Below the pieces are notes generated by a model that was not told the origin of the DNA, ran no database searches, and was given only the letters and a program-made list of their open reading frames with translations. From positions 6,787,852 through 6,851,851 of the forward strand of contig CM055113.1 of NCBI GenBank assembly GCA_029204225.1: a stretch of DNA of 64,000 bases, written 5' to 3'. This DNA is from Diphasiastrum complanatum (taxonomy: Eukaryota > Streptophyta > Lycopodiopsida > Lycopodiales > Lycopodiaceae). Every line of letters starts with the position of its first letter. The first letter of the stretch is position 1. Of the stretch, positions 21,690-33,167 are shown piece after piece. The translations under genes were made by a program, and so were the position numbers.

Positions 21690-22345
21690 ATAACTAATTC
21701 ATAGGAGAGGATTGTGCTCATGGTAGATTACCCCGGATGAATAAACAAGATAGTGGAATTTTGGTAATGACTGGCCATCTTACCAAATCGACTATGTTTA
21801 TTTGGGTAAAGACCAAGTAATTAGAGTATCTGGTTAGGCTTTACGGATTACCAAAGTGACATTATGAACATTCGCGATTCGAAGTTCACTGGTCGCTTTT
21901 GGTGGCCATATTTGCTAAACTAGAGATGACTCTGAACTTAAAGTTCTTCTAACCATTGGTAGTTACCTTCTTTTATTGAGTATAGGACAAGAATCTGATG
22001 AATTATGATTGACGAATCATAGTTCAGATTCTAGTTATATTGATTGTTTAAAAGAAGGGTTACTCACGTGATCAGAAGATTAGTTAAGATATGTATTCAT
22101 ATCTCCTCGGAGAGGATGTTATCCTGGATGGAGATTGAGTTATAGTAAGCATTCGGCTACCGGTTATAGCCCGTTTATGCTTATGTACGGATTTGAACCT
22201 AGGTCACCCATTGCGGTTGAGACTCGGTTGATCAGGTTTCCAAAAGTAGCGGATTTCCTACTTGATATGCAGGAAATGCTACGGATTGCACGTGAGAATG
22301 TCTAGTGTACCCAGGATGGGGACCGACATTATGCAAGTCTGAAAA
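21690..22345 (+). pseudogene. Decayed chromovirus integrase fragments
   Basis: Two blocks resemble element C integrase: about 21720-21950 with about 31270-31520 (including the SDRDPKFTG region), and 22141-22345 with 31661-31866 (KHSATGYSPFMLMYGFEP). Stops are frequent and the segment between the blocks is not collinear. This is an older relative of element C, not a copy of it. Confidence 0.7.
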
Positions 22346-22419
22346 GATGCATTTAGTTGGATTGGTGAAATTATGAAAATGATTCTCATTTTGGTCGGAT
22401 ATGATATCACAAAGTGACT

Positions 22420-23602
22420 CTGAAAAAAAAGACAGCTTATCTCCAGTCATGGGGACAAAAACTTGTTGATGCTATTGCCTCCCCATCCTCCCATTTCTTT
22501 TGGCGGATGTTCTCTAAAAACCCTTATAAACCCGCTCCTATTGCTATTGAGTCATGGATAGATTATGCTACTAAGCTTTATGTAGTTGACTCTCTTTCCA
22601 TTTCTCTTTCCCCACGCCCTTCAGAATTCACCCTCTTCACCTTGTCCATGGTTGAAAATGCCATCCAAAATGGTCAAACCCAAAAAGCCACTGATGTCTA
22701 AAACCAGTTGCTCACATTATTGCCCCATACATTTCCCATATCTTTAACCAATCTGTCATCTTCGGTCTCCCCGCATCGTGGTGCACCAACCTTTTACACC
22801 CTATCCTCAAAGCCAGGGATCCTTTGATTGTAGACAACTACCGCACTATTATGATCAGTCGTACTATGGCCAAGCTATATGGATCTGTTTTGCAGTCTAT
22901 TGTCAGCTCACGGGCAGAGACAGAGGGGTACAGAGGGGTTACATGCTATGGGACAGGCAAGTTTTCGCGCTAGCTACTCCACGGCTGACCAGATATTCAT
23001 CCTGAGATGCATTATTGAGGAGGCTAAGTTCAGGAAGCAGAAGGTTTATTGTTGCTTTGTGGATTTCCGCAAAGCCTTTGATTCTGTTCCGAGACACCTT
23101 TTACTCCAGCACCTAGCATCGCTTGGCTTTTCTCAAGAAATCATTGCTGCTATCGTCACATTGTATGAGAGAGTGTTGGCTCGTTTTCGAGACGGTGATG
23201 GATGGTACTCTTACATTCATAGTACAGTGGGAGTTAAGCAAGGATGTCCTTTGTCCCCTACTCTCTTTGCTCCATATATTGATGATCTTGAGCAGATTAT
23301 CAGGGAAGAGGGTGGAGATGGCTGTCCGTTAGCAGATATGATTATCCCTATTCCACTGTATGCGGATGACGTGATACTTCTATCGAGATCAGCATCTGGG
23401 CTTCAGCGGCACCTTGATGCTTTATATACTTTCTGCCAGACATGGGGTTTGAGGTGAACATTGGTAAGACTAAGGTCATGGTGTTCAACACCAATCGTCA
23501 GCATATGAGAGACACGGTGTTCTCCTATGATGGGCTGCCACTGGAGATAGTAGCCTCTTATACATACTTGGGTGTCCTTTTTACCGGTCCATTGCTCACC
23601 CG
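22420..23602 (+). pseudogene. LINE copy L-B, reverse transcriptase with YADD
   Basis: A diverged member of the LINE family, truncated at 5'. It shows ISLSPRPSEFTLFTLSMVEN, MGQASFRASYSTADQIF, motif A FVDFRKAFDSVP, GVKQGCPLSPTLF and the catalytic box LYADDVILLS (about 23355-23385), then VNIGKTKVMVFNT and SYTYLGVLFTGP. It is the only copy in the window retaining the RT catalytic core. It has frame breaks around 22700 and 23440. It is cut by element C, and its last part continues at 32823. Confidence 0.8.
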
Positions 23603-24033
23603 TAAGTTAATTGTGACTGTAAGGGAATTGGGGCCCTTATGTGTATATGGTCATAATTAATGGTTGTAGGCCTAAACACATGGTGGTGGAGTTGGTATGG
23701 GTCTATCAGTGAGTCATTAGGGAACTGGATGACATGGCCTAGATAGGCTGCAGAGGTGTCCAGTGAGGTGTCACAGTGCACTACTAGTGGTGCATGGGCC
23801 TTGGAGGGTATAAGTATACCTGCTGGGCTCTCACTAATGTATGCTTGATTTGTGATCAGTAGCTACATGTTGCTGGTGTGACTCCTCTTCCCATGACTCT
23901 GATTGATCCATAGCTTGGGGGCTAGATCCATACGATCTAGGTTTGGTTGGGTTGGTTTAACCTCCACCCGTTCCCATGTGTTGTTGCTTTGTATGGTGTC
24001 CTTAGACTAGAATCCTGTTGTGAGGACTTTATA
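23603..24033 (+). repeat. Element C 5' LTR, truncated at its 5' end
   Basis: About 431 bases aligning with 32392-32822 of the 3' LTR. It ends TTTATA where the other ends TTTACA. Confidence 0.85.
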
Positions 24034-24034
24034 T

Positions 24035-24047
24035 TGGTATCAGAGCC
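24035..24047 (+). other. Primer-binding site of element C
   Basis: TGGTATCAGAGCC one base after the LTR end; initiator tRNA-Met type. Confidence 0.9.
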
Positions 24048-25028
24048 AGTCTAAGCAGGATTTACCATCGAAAGTGCTAAGTGGAAATCTCGACGTTTTC
24101 TCGAGAATCCGACAGAGTAAGCGACAAACGGAGGAATTGTGGAATTTACTTCTCGTTGGAAATAATTTTCGAATTGCAATTGATTGTGTGGTAAGTGCAC
24201 TACCAGGCTCACAATTGGTTCGTTTTTGTGCTTTTCAAATTAGTTTCTTGGAAGAAATTTTGTGTCAATTCTGTTGTTGCTGATTACTCTGTGGTTAGCA
24301 TCTTTGTGAGCAACAAATTACTTTATTGGTTGCTGGATTTTTCCTTACAGTCTCTTATTCTTCTTATGAATGATTAGTGTGCTTTTAATCTGTCTATTGC
24401 CTGTTTGGAAGCCGGTTTGGTTTTAAAACGGTGGGAATAGGCTGGAATAGAAGCAAAAATACTCTAATCTGTTGGCTGTTGAGTGTTGGTGATGTTTGAC
24501 CGGTTTGCATGGCTGCTTACTGTGGAATCACAGGCTTATGCTTCATTTTCTCGCAAACTAACAGTTTGTTTGTAGGGTTAGGAGCCTGTAAAGCCACTAT
24601 TTGGGAATGGTTTGGTTCAAGTACAAGTGCTATCTGATAAAATAGTCATTGTAACCTGCAAAAATCAGTTTGTGGAAATTTTGGTAGCATAACTGCTGTT
24701 TTTCATGCATTGTGAGGGCAAACCCTGCAAATCTTGTTTTGAAACCTTGCTTATGCTGGAAACTAGTAAATAAAAGCAATATCAAACAATAAATCATTGT
24801 TAAGGCAGTTGCAATCTGCAAAGAAACAGCAGATGCTTTGTGCCTTGTTGCTTCCTGTAGCATAAAACTTGAAAAACTGTGATGTAACTCAAAAAGAGTT
24901 GATGCTGGAAAACTTGCTGGAGCCACCCTCTTTTTTTCCCTGAAACCTGCAATTGTTAAGCTCTGTGTGTGTGGTGATGGTGGGCGTTTACTCTGCCCTC
25001 ATCCCCCACCCGTTTACGCCTCCATGAA

Positions 25029-25103
<75 letters not shown>

Positions 25104-25588
25104 GGTTTCGGATCTCAGTGGCCCGAGGCACATCTGCTGCTTGCGTGTGGAGGGACCCGATTGTGACCCACGGAGAGGAGGAAAAAAGAAAGGGGGGGGG
25201 GGTGTCGTGGCAAGTTCACCTTTGGTGAACTTGAGTGGCCATGCGTAGTAGGTTTTTGGGGGGTGAAAGCGGAAAGGGTGCTTGGTTGGGATGTTTTTCG
25301 ATACTTATGGATTTCGTTTTTGACATGGGTTTTTCAGTTTTTAAGAACTGATAAGTTAAATTTTGCAGTTACTAATTGAGCTAAGAGTTGTTAAAAGATT
25401 TTCAGTGCATTGATGTTTAAATTCCAGTTTTTTATTGCGTAGTGATCCATTTGCCGATTCATTGGTATAGCACGTATGGTCTAAAAAATTAGTTTTTTTG
25501 TAGACATTGCTTGGTTCAGTAACTATTATACCCGTAATGAATGCGTTAACTGAACGAAATTATTTTTTGATTTTCAGTTGGCAAGCAA
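24048..25588 (+). other. Element C leader (copy 1) with (CT)n tract
   Basis: Long untranslated leader of 1.5 kb. It contains a (CT)35 tract at 25031-25101 and a G-run near 25191-25202. From 24801 onward it is repeated at 27029-27787 with a shorter CT tract. A stop-free frame through the CT tract encodes only Ser-Leu repeats and is not a gene. Confidence 0.7.
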
Positions 25589-26951
25589 ATGGATACTGAT
25601 GAAATTTTGGAGGGGGGTGCTACCGAGATTCACCCAACATCACCAGGAAGTGATGGGGAAAATACGGAGATTCAACCGGCCTCACCCGGCAGTGATGACA
25701 CCCTAGACTCAGAAAAACTGTTGCAAACCTTAGGCAAGGCAATTTTAGAACTTCATCAAAGCAATAAACAACGGGATAAACAAATGCAAAATCTATTTAA
25801 TCAACTACAAACAATTAGCTCTGACAACTTGGGCTACCAACCGGAAATATTTTCCGGCGATAAAAAGTTTAAATGCCCGGAAGTTGTTGAAGACTTGATA
25901 AACCGTTGGACAAGCTATTTTAGCTTGCACAACGTCCCAGAAGATAAACGAATATCGTCGGTTCTATTGTTTCTAGAAGGCAAAGCCCCTTCTATAGGAG
26001 AAAACTTTCCACGAAACCGGTGACTTGGGCTGGATTCCTGATGGAATTCTGGAAAGCTTTTGTCACGATAGACGATTCCGAGCTGTATATTCGGTTTATC
26101 AACTGCAAAATGGGCAGCCGAGAACTGGACGGTTATGTCCAAGAGTTCTTGGACTCTTTGGCCAAGGTGCTGCTTTTTTATCGTAAGTTAGCACAATGGC
26201 AATTTATTGCCGGACTGCCAGCTAACTATCAAAATGAATGCAAACGAAATATCCTCAACACTAGAGGATGCTATCCGTGTGGCGAAAGCCTATGATAGTA
26301 CAGTTGTTGCATCACGGAAAAGCGTGCACGGCCAAACAGCCCCGAAACCCAAGCAAGAAGAATCTAACAAGCGTAAGAAGCTGTTTTTTGACGAGCTTGA
26401 AGCATAAACGTACCAACAGTCAAAGAAGAAGAAGAAGAAGAAGAAATTGGTGGTGAAAGACAAAGCACGGTTGGCGGCACTTAAACAGAATCTGTGTTTC
26501 CTCTGCAATAAACCCGGGCACCGTGCCAAACACTGCCCCGAACGGAAAGCAAAGTCATCAAGTTTCATGACTATGGATTTACCGGCAGGTACATTGGAAG
26601 TCAATTTGTTGAATAAATGTGACTGTACTTGTGACTTTAGTGCACTCTCTTTCAAGCCTAATGAATTGTTTCGTGTGAGAGGCAATATTTTAGGGAAAGA
26701 CGTGAATGTGCTATTTGATTCAGGTAGTACTCACAATTTTTTGAATGCTCGACTTGTGCAGAAGCTCCGAGTGCCCACCATGGCCAGTGATCACCGTTAC
26801 GTGGTCCGTCTTGCCTCAGGGTCGGACACTGAGATTTGGGATGTCAAAGTCTCGAACTTAGAGCTTCGGATGCAGGACTATGTTGAGCCGTTAGATTTCC
26901 ATGTCATGAATCTGGACCGGACTGATGTAATTTTGGGCTATGAATGGTTTT
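25589..26951 (+). pseudogene. gag: Element C gag and protease start, copy 1
   Basis: ATG at 25589 begins MDTDEILEGGATEIHPTSPG. Gag core reads FSLHNVPEDKRISSVLLFLEG, then a frameshift near 26000. A second frameshift (NYQNECKRN to NEISSTLED, near 26250) is shared with copy 2, and a stop (TAA, about 26406) follows FFDELEA. The zinc knuckle [14 protein letters not shown] and protease [11 protein letters not shown] (Asp codon 26717-26719) follow. The copy ends abruptly at YEWFF, where the 77-bp filler starts. It is a few percent different from copy 2. Confidence 0.8.
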
Positions 26952-27028
26952 TTAATCTAAGAATTGTTCTAGTGCTCAATCATCTTGTTGTGTATAAGTA
27001 CTAATATGATTAGGCTACTCTATCTTAA
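26952..27028. repeat. 77-bp filler identical to 17173-17249
   Basis: The sequence from TTAATCTAAG to CTATCTTAA matches base for base the copia LTR-derived piece inside element B. It joins the end of gag copy 1 to a point inside the leader of copy 2. Short T/TTAA matches are present at both junctions. Confidence 0.85.
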
Positions 27029-27253
27029 GGCAGTTGCAATTTGCAAAGAAACAGCAGATGCTTTGTGCCTTGTTGCTTCCTGTAGCATAAAACTTGAAAA
27101 ACTATGATGTAACTCGAAAAGAGTTGATGCTGGAAAACTTGCTGGAGCCACCCTCTTTTTTTCCCTGAAACCTGCAATTGTTAAGCTCTGTGTGTGTGGT
27201 GATGGTGGGCGTTTACTCTGCCCTCATCCCCCACCCGTTTACACCTCCATGAA

Positions 27254-27317
<64 letters not shown>

Positions 27318-27787
27318 TTCGGATCTCAGTGGCTCGGCACATCTGCTGCTCGCGTGTGGAGGGACCCGATTGTGGCCCGCGGAGAGGAGGAAAAAACAAA
27401 GGGGGGGGGGGTGTGTCGTGGCAAGTTCACGAGTGGCCATGCGTAGTAGGTTTTTGGGGGGTGAAAGGGGAAAGGGTGCTTGGTTGGGATGTTTTTCGAT
27501 ACTTATGGATTTCGTTTTTGACATGGGTTTTTTCAATTTTTAAGAACTGATAAGTTAAAATTTGCAGTTACTAATTGAGCTAAGAGTTGTTAAAAGATTT
27601 TCAGTGCATTGATGTTTAAATTCCAGTTTTTTATTGCATAGTGATCCATTTGCCGATTCATTGGTATAGCACGTATGGTCTAAAAAATTAGTTTTTTTGT
27701 AGACATTGCTTGGTTCAGTAACTATTATACCCGTAATGAATGCGTTAACTGAACGAAATTATTTTTTGATTTTTAGTTGGCAAGCAA
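27029..27787 (+). other. Element C leader, copy 2 (partial)
   Basis: Corresponds to 24801-25588. (CT)n is 27256-27314 (about 29 units against 35 in copy 1), followed by the same G-run. Confidence 0.75.
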
Positions 27788-28664
27788 ATGGATACTAATG
27801 AAATTTTGGAGGGGGGTGATACCGAGATTCACCCGACATCACCAAGAAGTGATGGGGAAAATACGGAGATTCAACCGGCCTCACCCGGAAGTGATGGCAC
27901 CCTAGACTCAGAAAAACTGTTGCAAACCTTAGGCAAGGCAGTTTTAGAACTTCATCAAAGCAATAAACAACGGGATAAACAAATGCAAAATCTATTTAAT
28001 CAACTACAAACAATTAGCTCTGACAACTTGGACTACCAACCGGAAATATTTTCCGGTGATAAAAAGTTTAAACGCCCGGAAGTTGTTGAAGACTTGATAA
28101 ACCGTTGGACAAGCTATTTTAGCTTGCACAACGTCCCAGAAGATAAACGAATATCGTCGGTTCTATTGTTTCTAGAAGGCAAAGCCCCTTCTTGCTGGAG
28201 GGAACTTTCCACGAAACCGGTGACTTGGGCTGGATTCCTGATGGAATTCTGGAAAGCTTTTGTCACGATAGACGATTCCGAGCTGTATATTCGGTTTATC
28301 AACTGCAAAGTGGGCAGCCGAGAACTGGACGGTTATGTCCAAGAGTTCTTGGACTCTTTGGCCAAGGTGCTGCTTTTTTATCGTAAGTAAGCACAATGGC
28401 AATTTATTGTCGGACTGCCAGCTAACTATCAAAATGAATGCAAACGAAATATCCTCAACACTAGAGGATGCTATCCGTGTGGCGAAAGCCTATGATAGTA
28501 CAGTTGTTGCATCACGGAAAAGCGTGCACGGCCAAACAGCCCCGAAACCCAAGCAAGAAAAATCTAACAAGCGTAAGAAGCTGTTTTTTGACGAGCTGGA
28601 AGCAGAAGCGTACCAACAATCAAAGAAGAAGAAGAAGAAGAAGAAATTGGTGGTGAAAGACAAA
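27788..28664 (+). pseudogene. gag: Element C gag, copy 2
   Basis: ATG at 27788 (MDTNEILEGGDTEIHPTSP) gives 200 residues to a TAA at 28388-28390, where copy 1 has TTA. Copy 2 keeps CWRELSTKPVTWAG, which is shifted in copy 1, but shares the frameshift near 28460. The C-terminal half is read in the frame of the following entry. Retroviral-type gag for particle assembly; inactive as it stands. Confidence 0.8.
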
Positions 28665-30134
28665 GCACGGTTGGCGGCACTTAAACAGAATCTGTGTTTC
28701 CTCTGCAATAAACCCGGGCACCGTGCCAAACACTGCCCCGAACGAAAAGCAAAGTCGTCAAGTTTCATGACTGTGGATTTACCGGCAGGTAAATTGGAAG
28801 TCAATTTGTTGAATAATTGTGACTGTACTTGTAACTTTAGTGCACTCTCTTTCAAGCCTAATGAATTGTTTTGTGTGAGAGGCAATATTTTAGCAAAAGA
28901 CGTGAATGTGCTATTTGATTCCGGAAGTACTCACAATTTTTTGAATGCTCGACTTGTGCAGAAGCTCCGAGTGCCCACCTTGGCTAGTGATCACCGTTAC
29001 GTGGTCCGTCTTGCCTCAGGGTCGGACACTGAGATTTGGGATGTCAAAGTCTCGAACTTAGAGCTTCGGATGCAGGACTATGTTGAGCCGTTAGATTTCC
29101 ATGTCATGAATCTAGACCGGACTGATGTAATTTTGGGCTATGAATGGTTTTTTGGCAAATCAGACTCTTTAGAGATAGATTTTAAAAATCATTCTATGGT
29201 ATTTAAAGATAAGTTTGATCAGATTATCTCTATTTCTAGAGAGACCGATGTACTCCCATTGCCAATGATTTCCTCGGCTGAATTAATTGAGAAACTTCAT
29301 GATTCTGAGTATGAACTCTTTCACTTGCTTTTGAAATCTCGTATGCATTGTGATGTTGGGGATGTGAATGTGTTTCCATGTTTTAACACCGAAAATTCGC
29401 ATCAGGAACAACAGCTTTTGCAAGATTTAAAGCAAGAGTTTAGTGAAGTTTTTTCGAAGCAGCTAACTTATGGACTACCACCCGCTCGGTCGGTAGATCA
29501 TAAGATAGATCTTTTGCCCGATAGTCGTCCTATCTTCAGACAACCATATCGGTTTAGTCAGAAGGAAGAGGAGGAAGTGGCTAGGCATATCGAGAAGTAT
29601 CTCAGGATGGGACACATAAGACCTAGTAAATCTCCATGGGGAGCACCTGTCCTTCTTACGAGTAAGAAAGATGGGAGTTTTCGATTATGTGTAGATTACA
29701 AGGGTCTGAACAAACTAACAGTTAAAAATAAATACTCGTTGCCCAGGATGGACGATCTCATAGATCGATTGAATGGAGCTAAATACTTCACGAAAATTGA
29801 TCTACATACGAGATACCATCAGATTAGGATACATCCGGAAGATGTATCTAAAACCAGTTTTAGGACCAGGTTTGGCCACTACGAGTTTCTTGTATTGCCC
29901 TTTGGTTTGACGAATGCTCTGGCTACTTTCCAACAAATGATGAATGATTTATTTCGTCCATATTTGGGGAAGTTCGTAGTAGTGTTTCTGGACGATATTC
30001 TGATCTGTAGCAGAACACTCAAAGAGCATGCTAAGCATCTCCGTACTGTCTTACGTATCTCAAGACAAGAGAAGCTTTATGCAAAAGAATCAAAGCGAAT
30101 TCTTCAAGAAGGAACTTCTTTACCTAGGTCATAA
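28335..30134 (+). pseudogene. pol: Element C gag C-terminus, protease and reverse transcriptase
   Basis: A long frame holding [19 protein letters not shown], a Lys-rich run, zinc knuckle [14 protein letters not shown], and protease [10 protein letters not shown] (Asp codon 28917-28919). Gypsy RT follows: [60 protein letters not shown]. The catalytic box is FLDD (29985-29996), an accepted variant of YxDD. The frame is lost at LYAKES (about 30090) by one shift. The first in-frame ATG lies inside gag, so it is not a true start. Confidence 0.85.
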
Positions 30135-30841
30135 GATTACCTCCTTTGGGATCAAGATTGACGAAGAAAAGGTGAAGACGGTAGTGGAATGGCCAATTCC
30201 TAGAACGGTACGTGAATTTAAGTCATTCTTAGGTTTCACTGTGTTTTTCCGTAGATTTGCAGAGGAGTACTCAAAGATTGTTGCACCTCTCAACAGTATG
30301 TTGAAAGGTGAAAAGCCGCAAAGGTAGGCCAAGTCCTCCTATTAGATGGAATGAGAAATTAGATGAGAGTTTTCGCAAACTCAAGCTTCTAATTGCCTCA
30401 GCTCCAGTTTTGAGAATAGCGGATCCAGATTTGTCGTTTGTCATTAACACTGATGCGAGTGATACGGCTATTGGAGCTGTTCTCTTACAGGAGGGTCAGC
30501 CCGTTGCCTTTGAGAGTAATAAACTAACTGATGCACAGGTCAGGTACACCACTCAGGAAAAAGAGCTTTTTGTTGTGATCCATGCTTTGAAATCATGGCG
30601 GCATTACCTGTACGGTAATAAATTTGTGGTTAATACGGATCATCAACCTTTAAAGTATTTTTGTACTCGAAATGATTTGCGAGGTCGTAAGGCCAGATGG
30701 GCAGAACTCATGCAAGAATTTGACTTTGAAGTGCGGTATATCAGGGGCTCATTTAATCAGGTGGCTGATGCACTTAGTCGAATTGGTGAAGTGAACGAAC
30801 TTTCCTTTCTGAGATCTGTACAAACTTTTATCTCTCCCTGA
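30028..30841 (+). pseudogene. Element C RT thumb and RNase H
   Basis: Continuation in two further frames: [14 protein letters not shown] and FLGFTVFFRRFAEEYSKI, then after a shift near 30320 RNase H with INTDASDTAIGAVLLQ, TTQEKELFVVIHAL, NTDHQPLKYF and QVADALSR. The frame ends at TGA 30839-30841. The RNase H acidic residues are present. Confidence 0.85.
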
Positions 30842-30986
30842 GAGGTCTTTATGAGAAAGACCCACATTTTGGACCAATCTGGAATAGGGTTCTAGCAGTT
30901 TCTTCAAGCAGGACTGATGTTCATGGTGATCAGTCTGGGGGGAAGGATATAAAGGGTACTGATGCTTCTCTATCCGTAATGGACTA
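30842..30986 (+). other. RNase H-integrase linker of element C
   Basis: A short degraded stretch joining two pol pieces. No separate feature seen. Confidence 0.5.
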
Positions 30987-32299
30987 TTGTTCAGGAAAGG
31001 GAAGGTTTGTGTGCCTGATGTGGATGTTGTTAAGAATCAAATTCTTTATGAATGTCATGACTCACCATGCGCAGGACATCTCGGCATACATCGTACATTG
31101 GATTTGGTAAGAAGGGATTTTTATTGGCCAAAACTCAAGCTCTTTGTAGAATCTTATGTGGTCAAGTGTGACCAATGCGAGTTGAATAGAGCTGAACGCC
31201 ATAAGGCTGGCGGTTTGTTGCATCCATTGGATATCCTTGATAAGAGATGGGATAGTATTTCCATGGATTTCGTGGTTGGGTTACCGCGGACGAATAAACA
31301 GCATGATGCAATTTGGGTTGTGATCGACCGTCTTACCAAATTGGCTACGTTTATTCCGGTAAAGACCACCGCGAAGGCTTCTGATTTAGCTCGGATATTT
31401 GTAGAGCGTCTGTTTAGGCTTTACGGTTTACCAAGTGATATTGTGAGCGATCGCGATCCGAAGTTCACCGGTCACTTTTGGTCGGCCGTATTCGCTAAAC
31501 TAGAGACGACACTGAGCTTGGGTTCTTCTGATCATCCTGAGACGGATGGACAGACGGAAAGAACAAATCAGACGATGGAACAAATGCTTCGAGCATATGT
31601 TTCCAGACGGCAATCTGATTGGGAAAAGTACCTTCCATTGATCGAGTTTGCCTATAATAGTAGTAAGCATTCGGCTACCGGTTATAGCCCGTTCATGCTT
31701 ATGTACGGTTTTGAGCCTAGGTCACCCATCGCGGTTGAGACTCGGACGATCAAGTTTCAGAAAGTAGCGGATTTCCTACACGATATGCAGGAAATGCTAC
31801 AGATTGCACGTGAAAATGTCAAGAGTGCCCAGGATAGGGACAAACATTATGCAAATCTGAAAAGATCACCGAGAGACTTCCAAGTGGGAGATTGGGTATA
31901 TTTGAGAATCCCGAAGGATTCAAGTGTAATGTGTACCGGCAAGCATTATAAGTTGTCCCCTAGATATAGAGGACCGTTTAAGATCTTGACAAAGATCGGA
32001 TCCTTAGCTTACCAATTGGAACTCCCGAATGGATCGCAAGTGCATCCCGTATTTCACGTTAGTCGTCTCAAAAAGAGTCTACGTGAAGGAGAGCATCTTG
32101 GATCTAGAGATCAGTTGGACCTGTTGGATGAATCATCGGGTGTATCTCGTCTTGAACCCGAAAAGATCTTGGATACAAGAACTAAACGATTGGTATAGTT
32201 ACCGAGCATCTGGTTCGATGGAGGGGATGTACAGACGATGACGATTCCTGGGAACAGGAAGGAAGCTTAAGGAGGAACTTTCTTAGTTTTAAGTTCTGA
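30987..32299 (+). pseudogene. Element C integrase with C-terminal chromodomain
   Basis: In the 403-residue frame, the zinc domain is H31/H35/C61/C64 (GHLGIHRT, CDQC). The core has D94 (SMDFVVGLP), D155 (VSDRDPKF) and E191 (DGQTERTNQ), a D,D35E triad. A GPF-type module follows (LSPRYRGPFKIL, VHPVFHVSRLKKS). A chromodomain starts EPEKILDTRTKRL; the frame then stops at 32196-32198. The chromodomain continues one frame over as EHLVRWRGCTDDDDSWEQEG, ending at TGA 32297-32299. This chromodomain identifies the element as a chromovirus; such domains steer integration toward marked chromatin. Confidence 0.9.
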
Positions 32300-32314
32300 G
32301 GACAGAACTTGAAT

Positions 32315-32327
32315 AAGGGGGGAAGAA
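32315..32327 (+). other. Polypurine tract of element C
   Basis: AAGGGGGGAAGAA immediately before the LTR start TGTCATGCCC. Confidence 0.85.
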
Positions 32328-32822
32328 TGTCATGCCCATGACTGGTCTCGGGTAGCGTGTCCATGCTAGGGACCGGTAAACCAACAACCCATAAGTTAAT
32401 TGTGACTATAAGGGAATTGGGGCCCTTATGTGTATATGGTCATAATTAATGGTTGTAGGCCTAAACACATGGTGGTGGAGTTGGTATGGGTCTATCAGTG
32501 AGTCATTAGGGAACTGGATGAAGTGGCCCAGATAGGCTGCAGAGGTGTCCAGTGAGGTGTAACAGTGCACTACTAGTGGTGCATGGGCCTTGGAGGGTAT
32601 AAGTATACCTGCTGGGCTCTCACTAGTGTATGCTTGATTTGTGATGAGTAGCTACATGCTGCTGGTGTGACTCCTCTTCCCATGACTTTGATTGACCCAT
32701 AGCTTGGGGGCTAGATCCGTACGATCTAGGTTTGGTTGGGTTGGTTTAACCTCCACCGGTTCCCATGTGTTGTTGCTTTGTATGGTATGCTTAGACTAGA
32801 ATCCTGTTGTGAGGACTTTACA
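32328..32822 (+). repeat. Element C 3' LTR (495 bp)
   Basis: Begins TGTCATGCCC after the polypurine tract and ends TTTACA. It is complete, unlike the 5' LTR. Confidence 0.85.
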
Positions 32823-33090
32823 GCTACGGATTTGTTAGTGCTGCTCTTTACAAGAGATTGAGGATGAGTTCCATTTCATTTTCCGATGTCCAGCCTACTA
32901 TGAGATCAGAGGCAGATACCAATGCTTATACAGAGATACTCCACTTACACTTGGTTCTTTCCTTGCCTTCTCGCTTTTAGGAATAGGAATAAGTCCTACG
33001 TGGACAATGCTCCTTCTTTTTTTTGACGTACTTTCTACTTGTCGTATGTGCCCTCAAGCACTTGACAGACATTAATATAATTCTAATTCT

Positions 33091-33093
<3 letters not shown>
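32823..33093 (+). pseudogene. LINE copy L-B, 3' end
   Basis: Resumes the LINE interrupted by element C. It encodes a Cys/His cluster resembling CQLCSLGVVEREEHFIF of L-D (here IEDEFHFIFRCPAYYEIRGRY) and ends TCTAATTCTAATT, followed at once by (CT)n. The ORF2 segment between YLGVLFTGP and this point is deleted. Confidence 0.75.

Positions 33094-33165
<72 letters not shown>
33094..33165 (+). repeat. (CT)n microsatellite between LINE copies L-B and L-C
   Basis: About 36 CT units exactly between the 3' end of L-B and the 5' end of L-C. Confidence 0.95.

Positions 33166-33167
<2 letters not shown>

Larger units (their letters stand above)
23603..32822 (+). mobile_element. Element C: chromovirus (Ty3-gypsy) with duplicated gag region
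   Basis: Order: truncated 5' LTR, PBS, leader with (CT)n, gag and protease start (copy 1), 77-bp filler, partial leader, gag, protease, RT, RNase H, integrase, chromodomain, polypurine tract, 3' LTR. The 5' LTR lacks about 64 bases, and the flanking LINE lost a large part of its C-terminal region at the same junction. One deletion across the left boundary explains both and the missing target duplication. All coding parts carry lesions. Confidence 0.9.

Noticed and set aside
24967-25248. Open frames rich in Ser-Leu or Arg-Glu repeats over CT tracts (also at 27192, 27213, 33023, 34434, 39087-39577)
   Set aside because: They are translations of (CT)n/(GA)n, which has no stop in several frames. 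No domain or start context supports coding.
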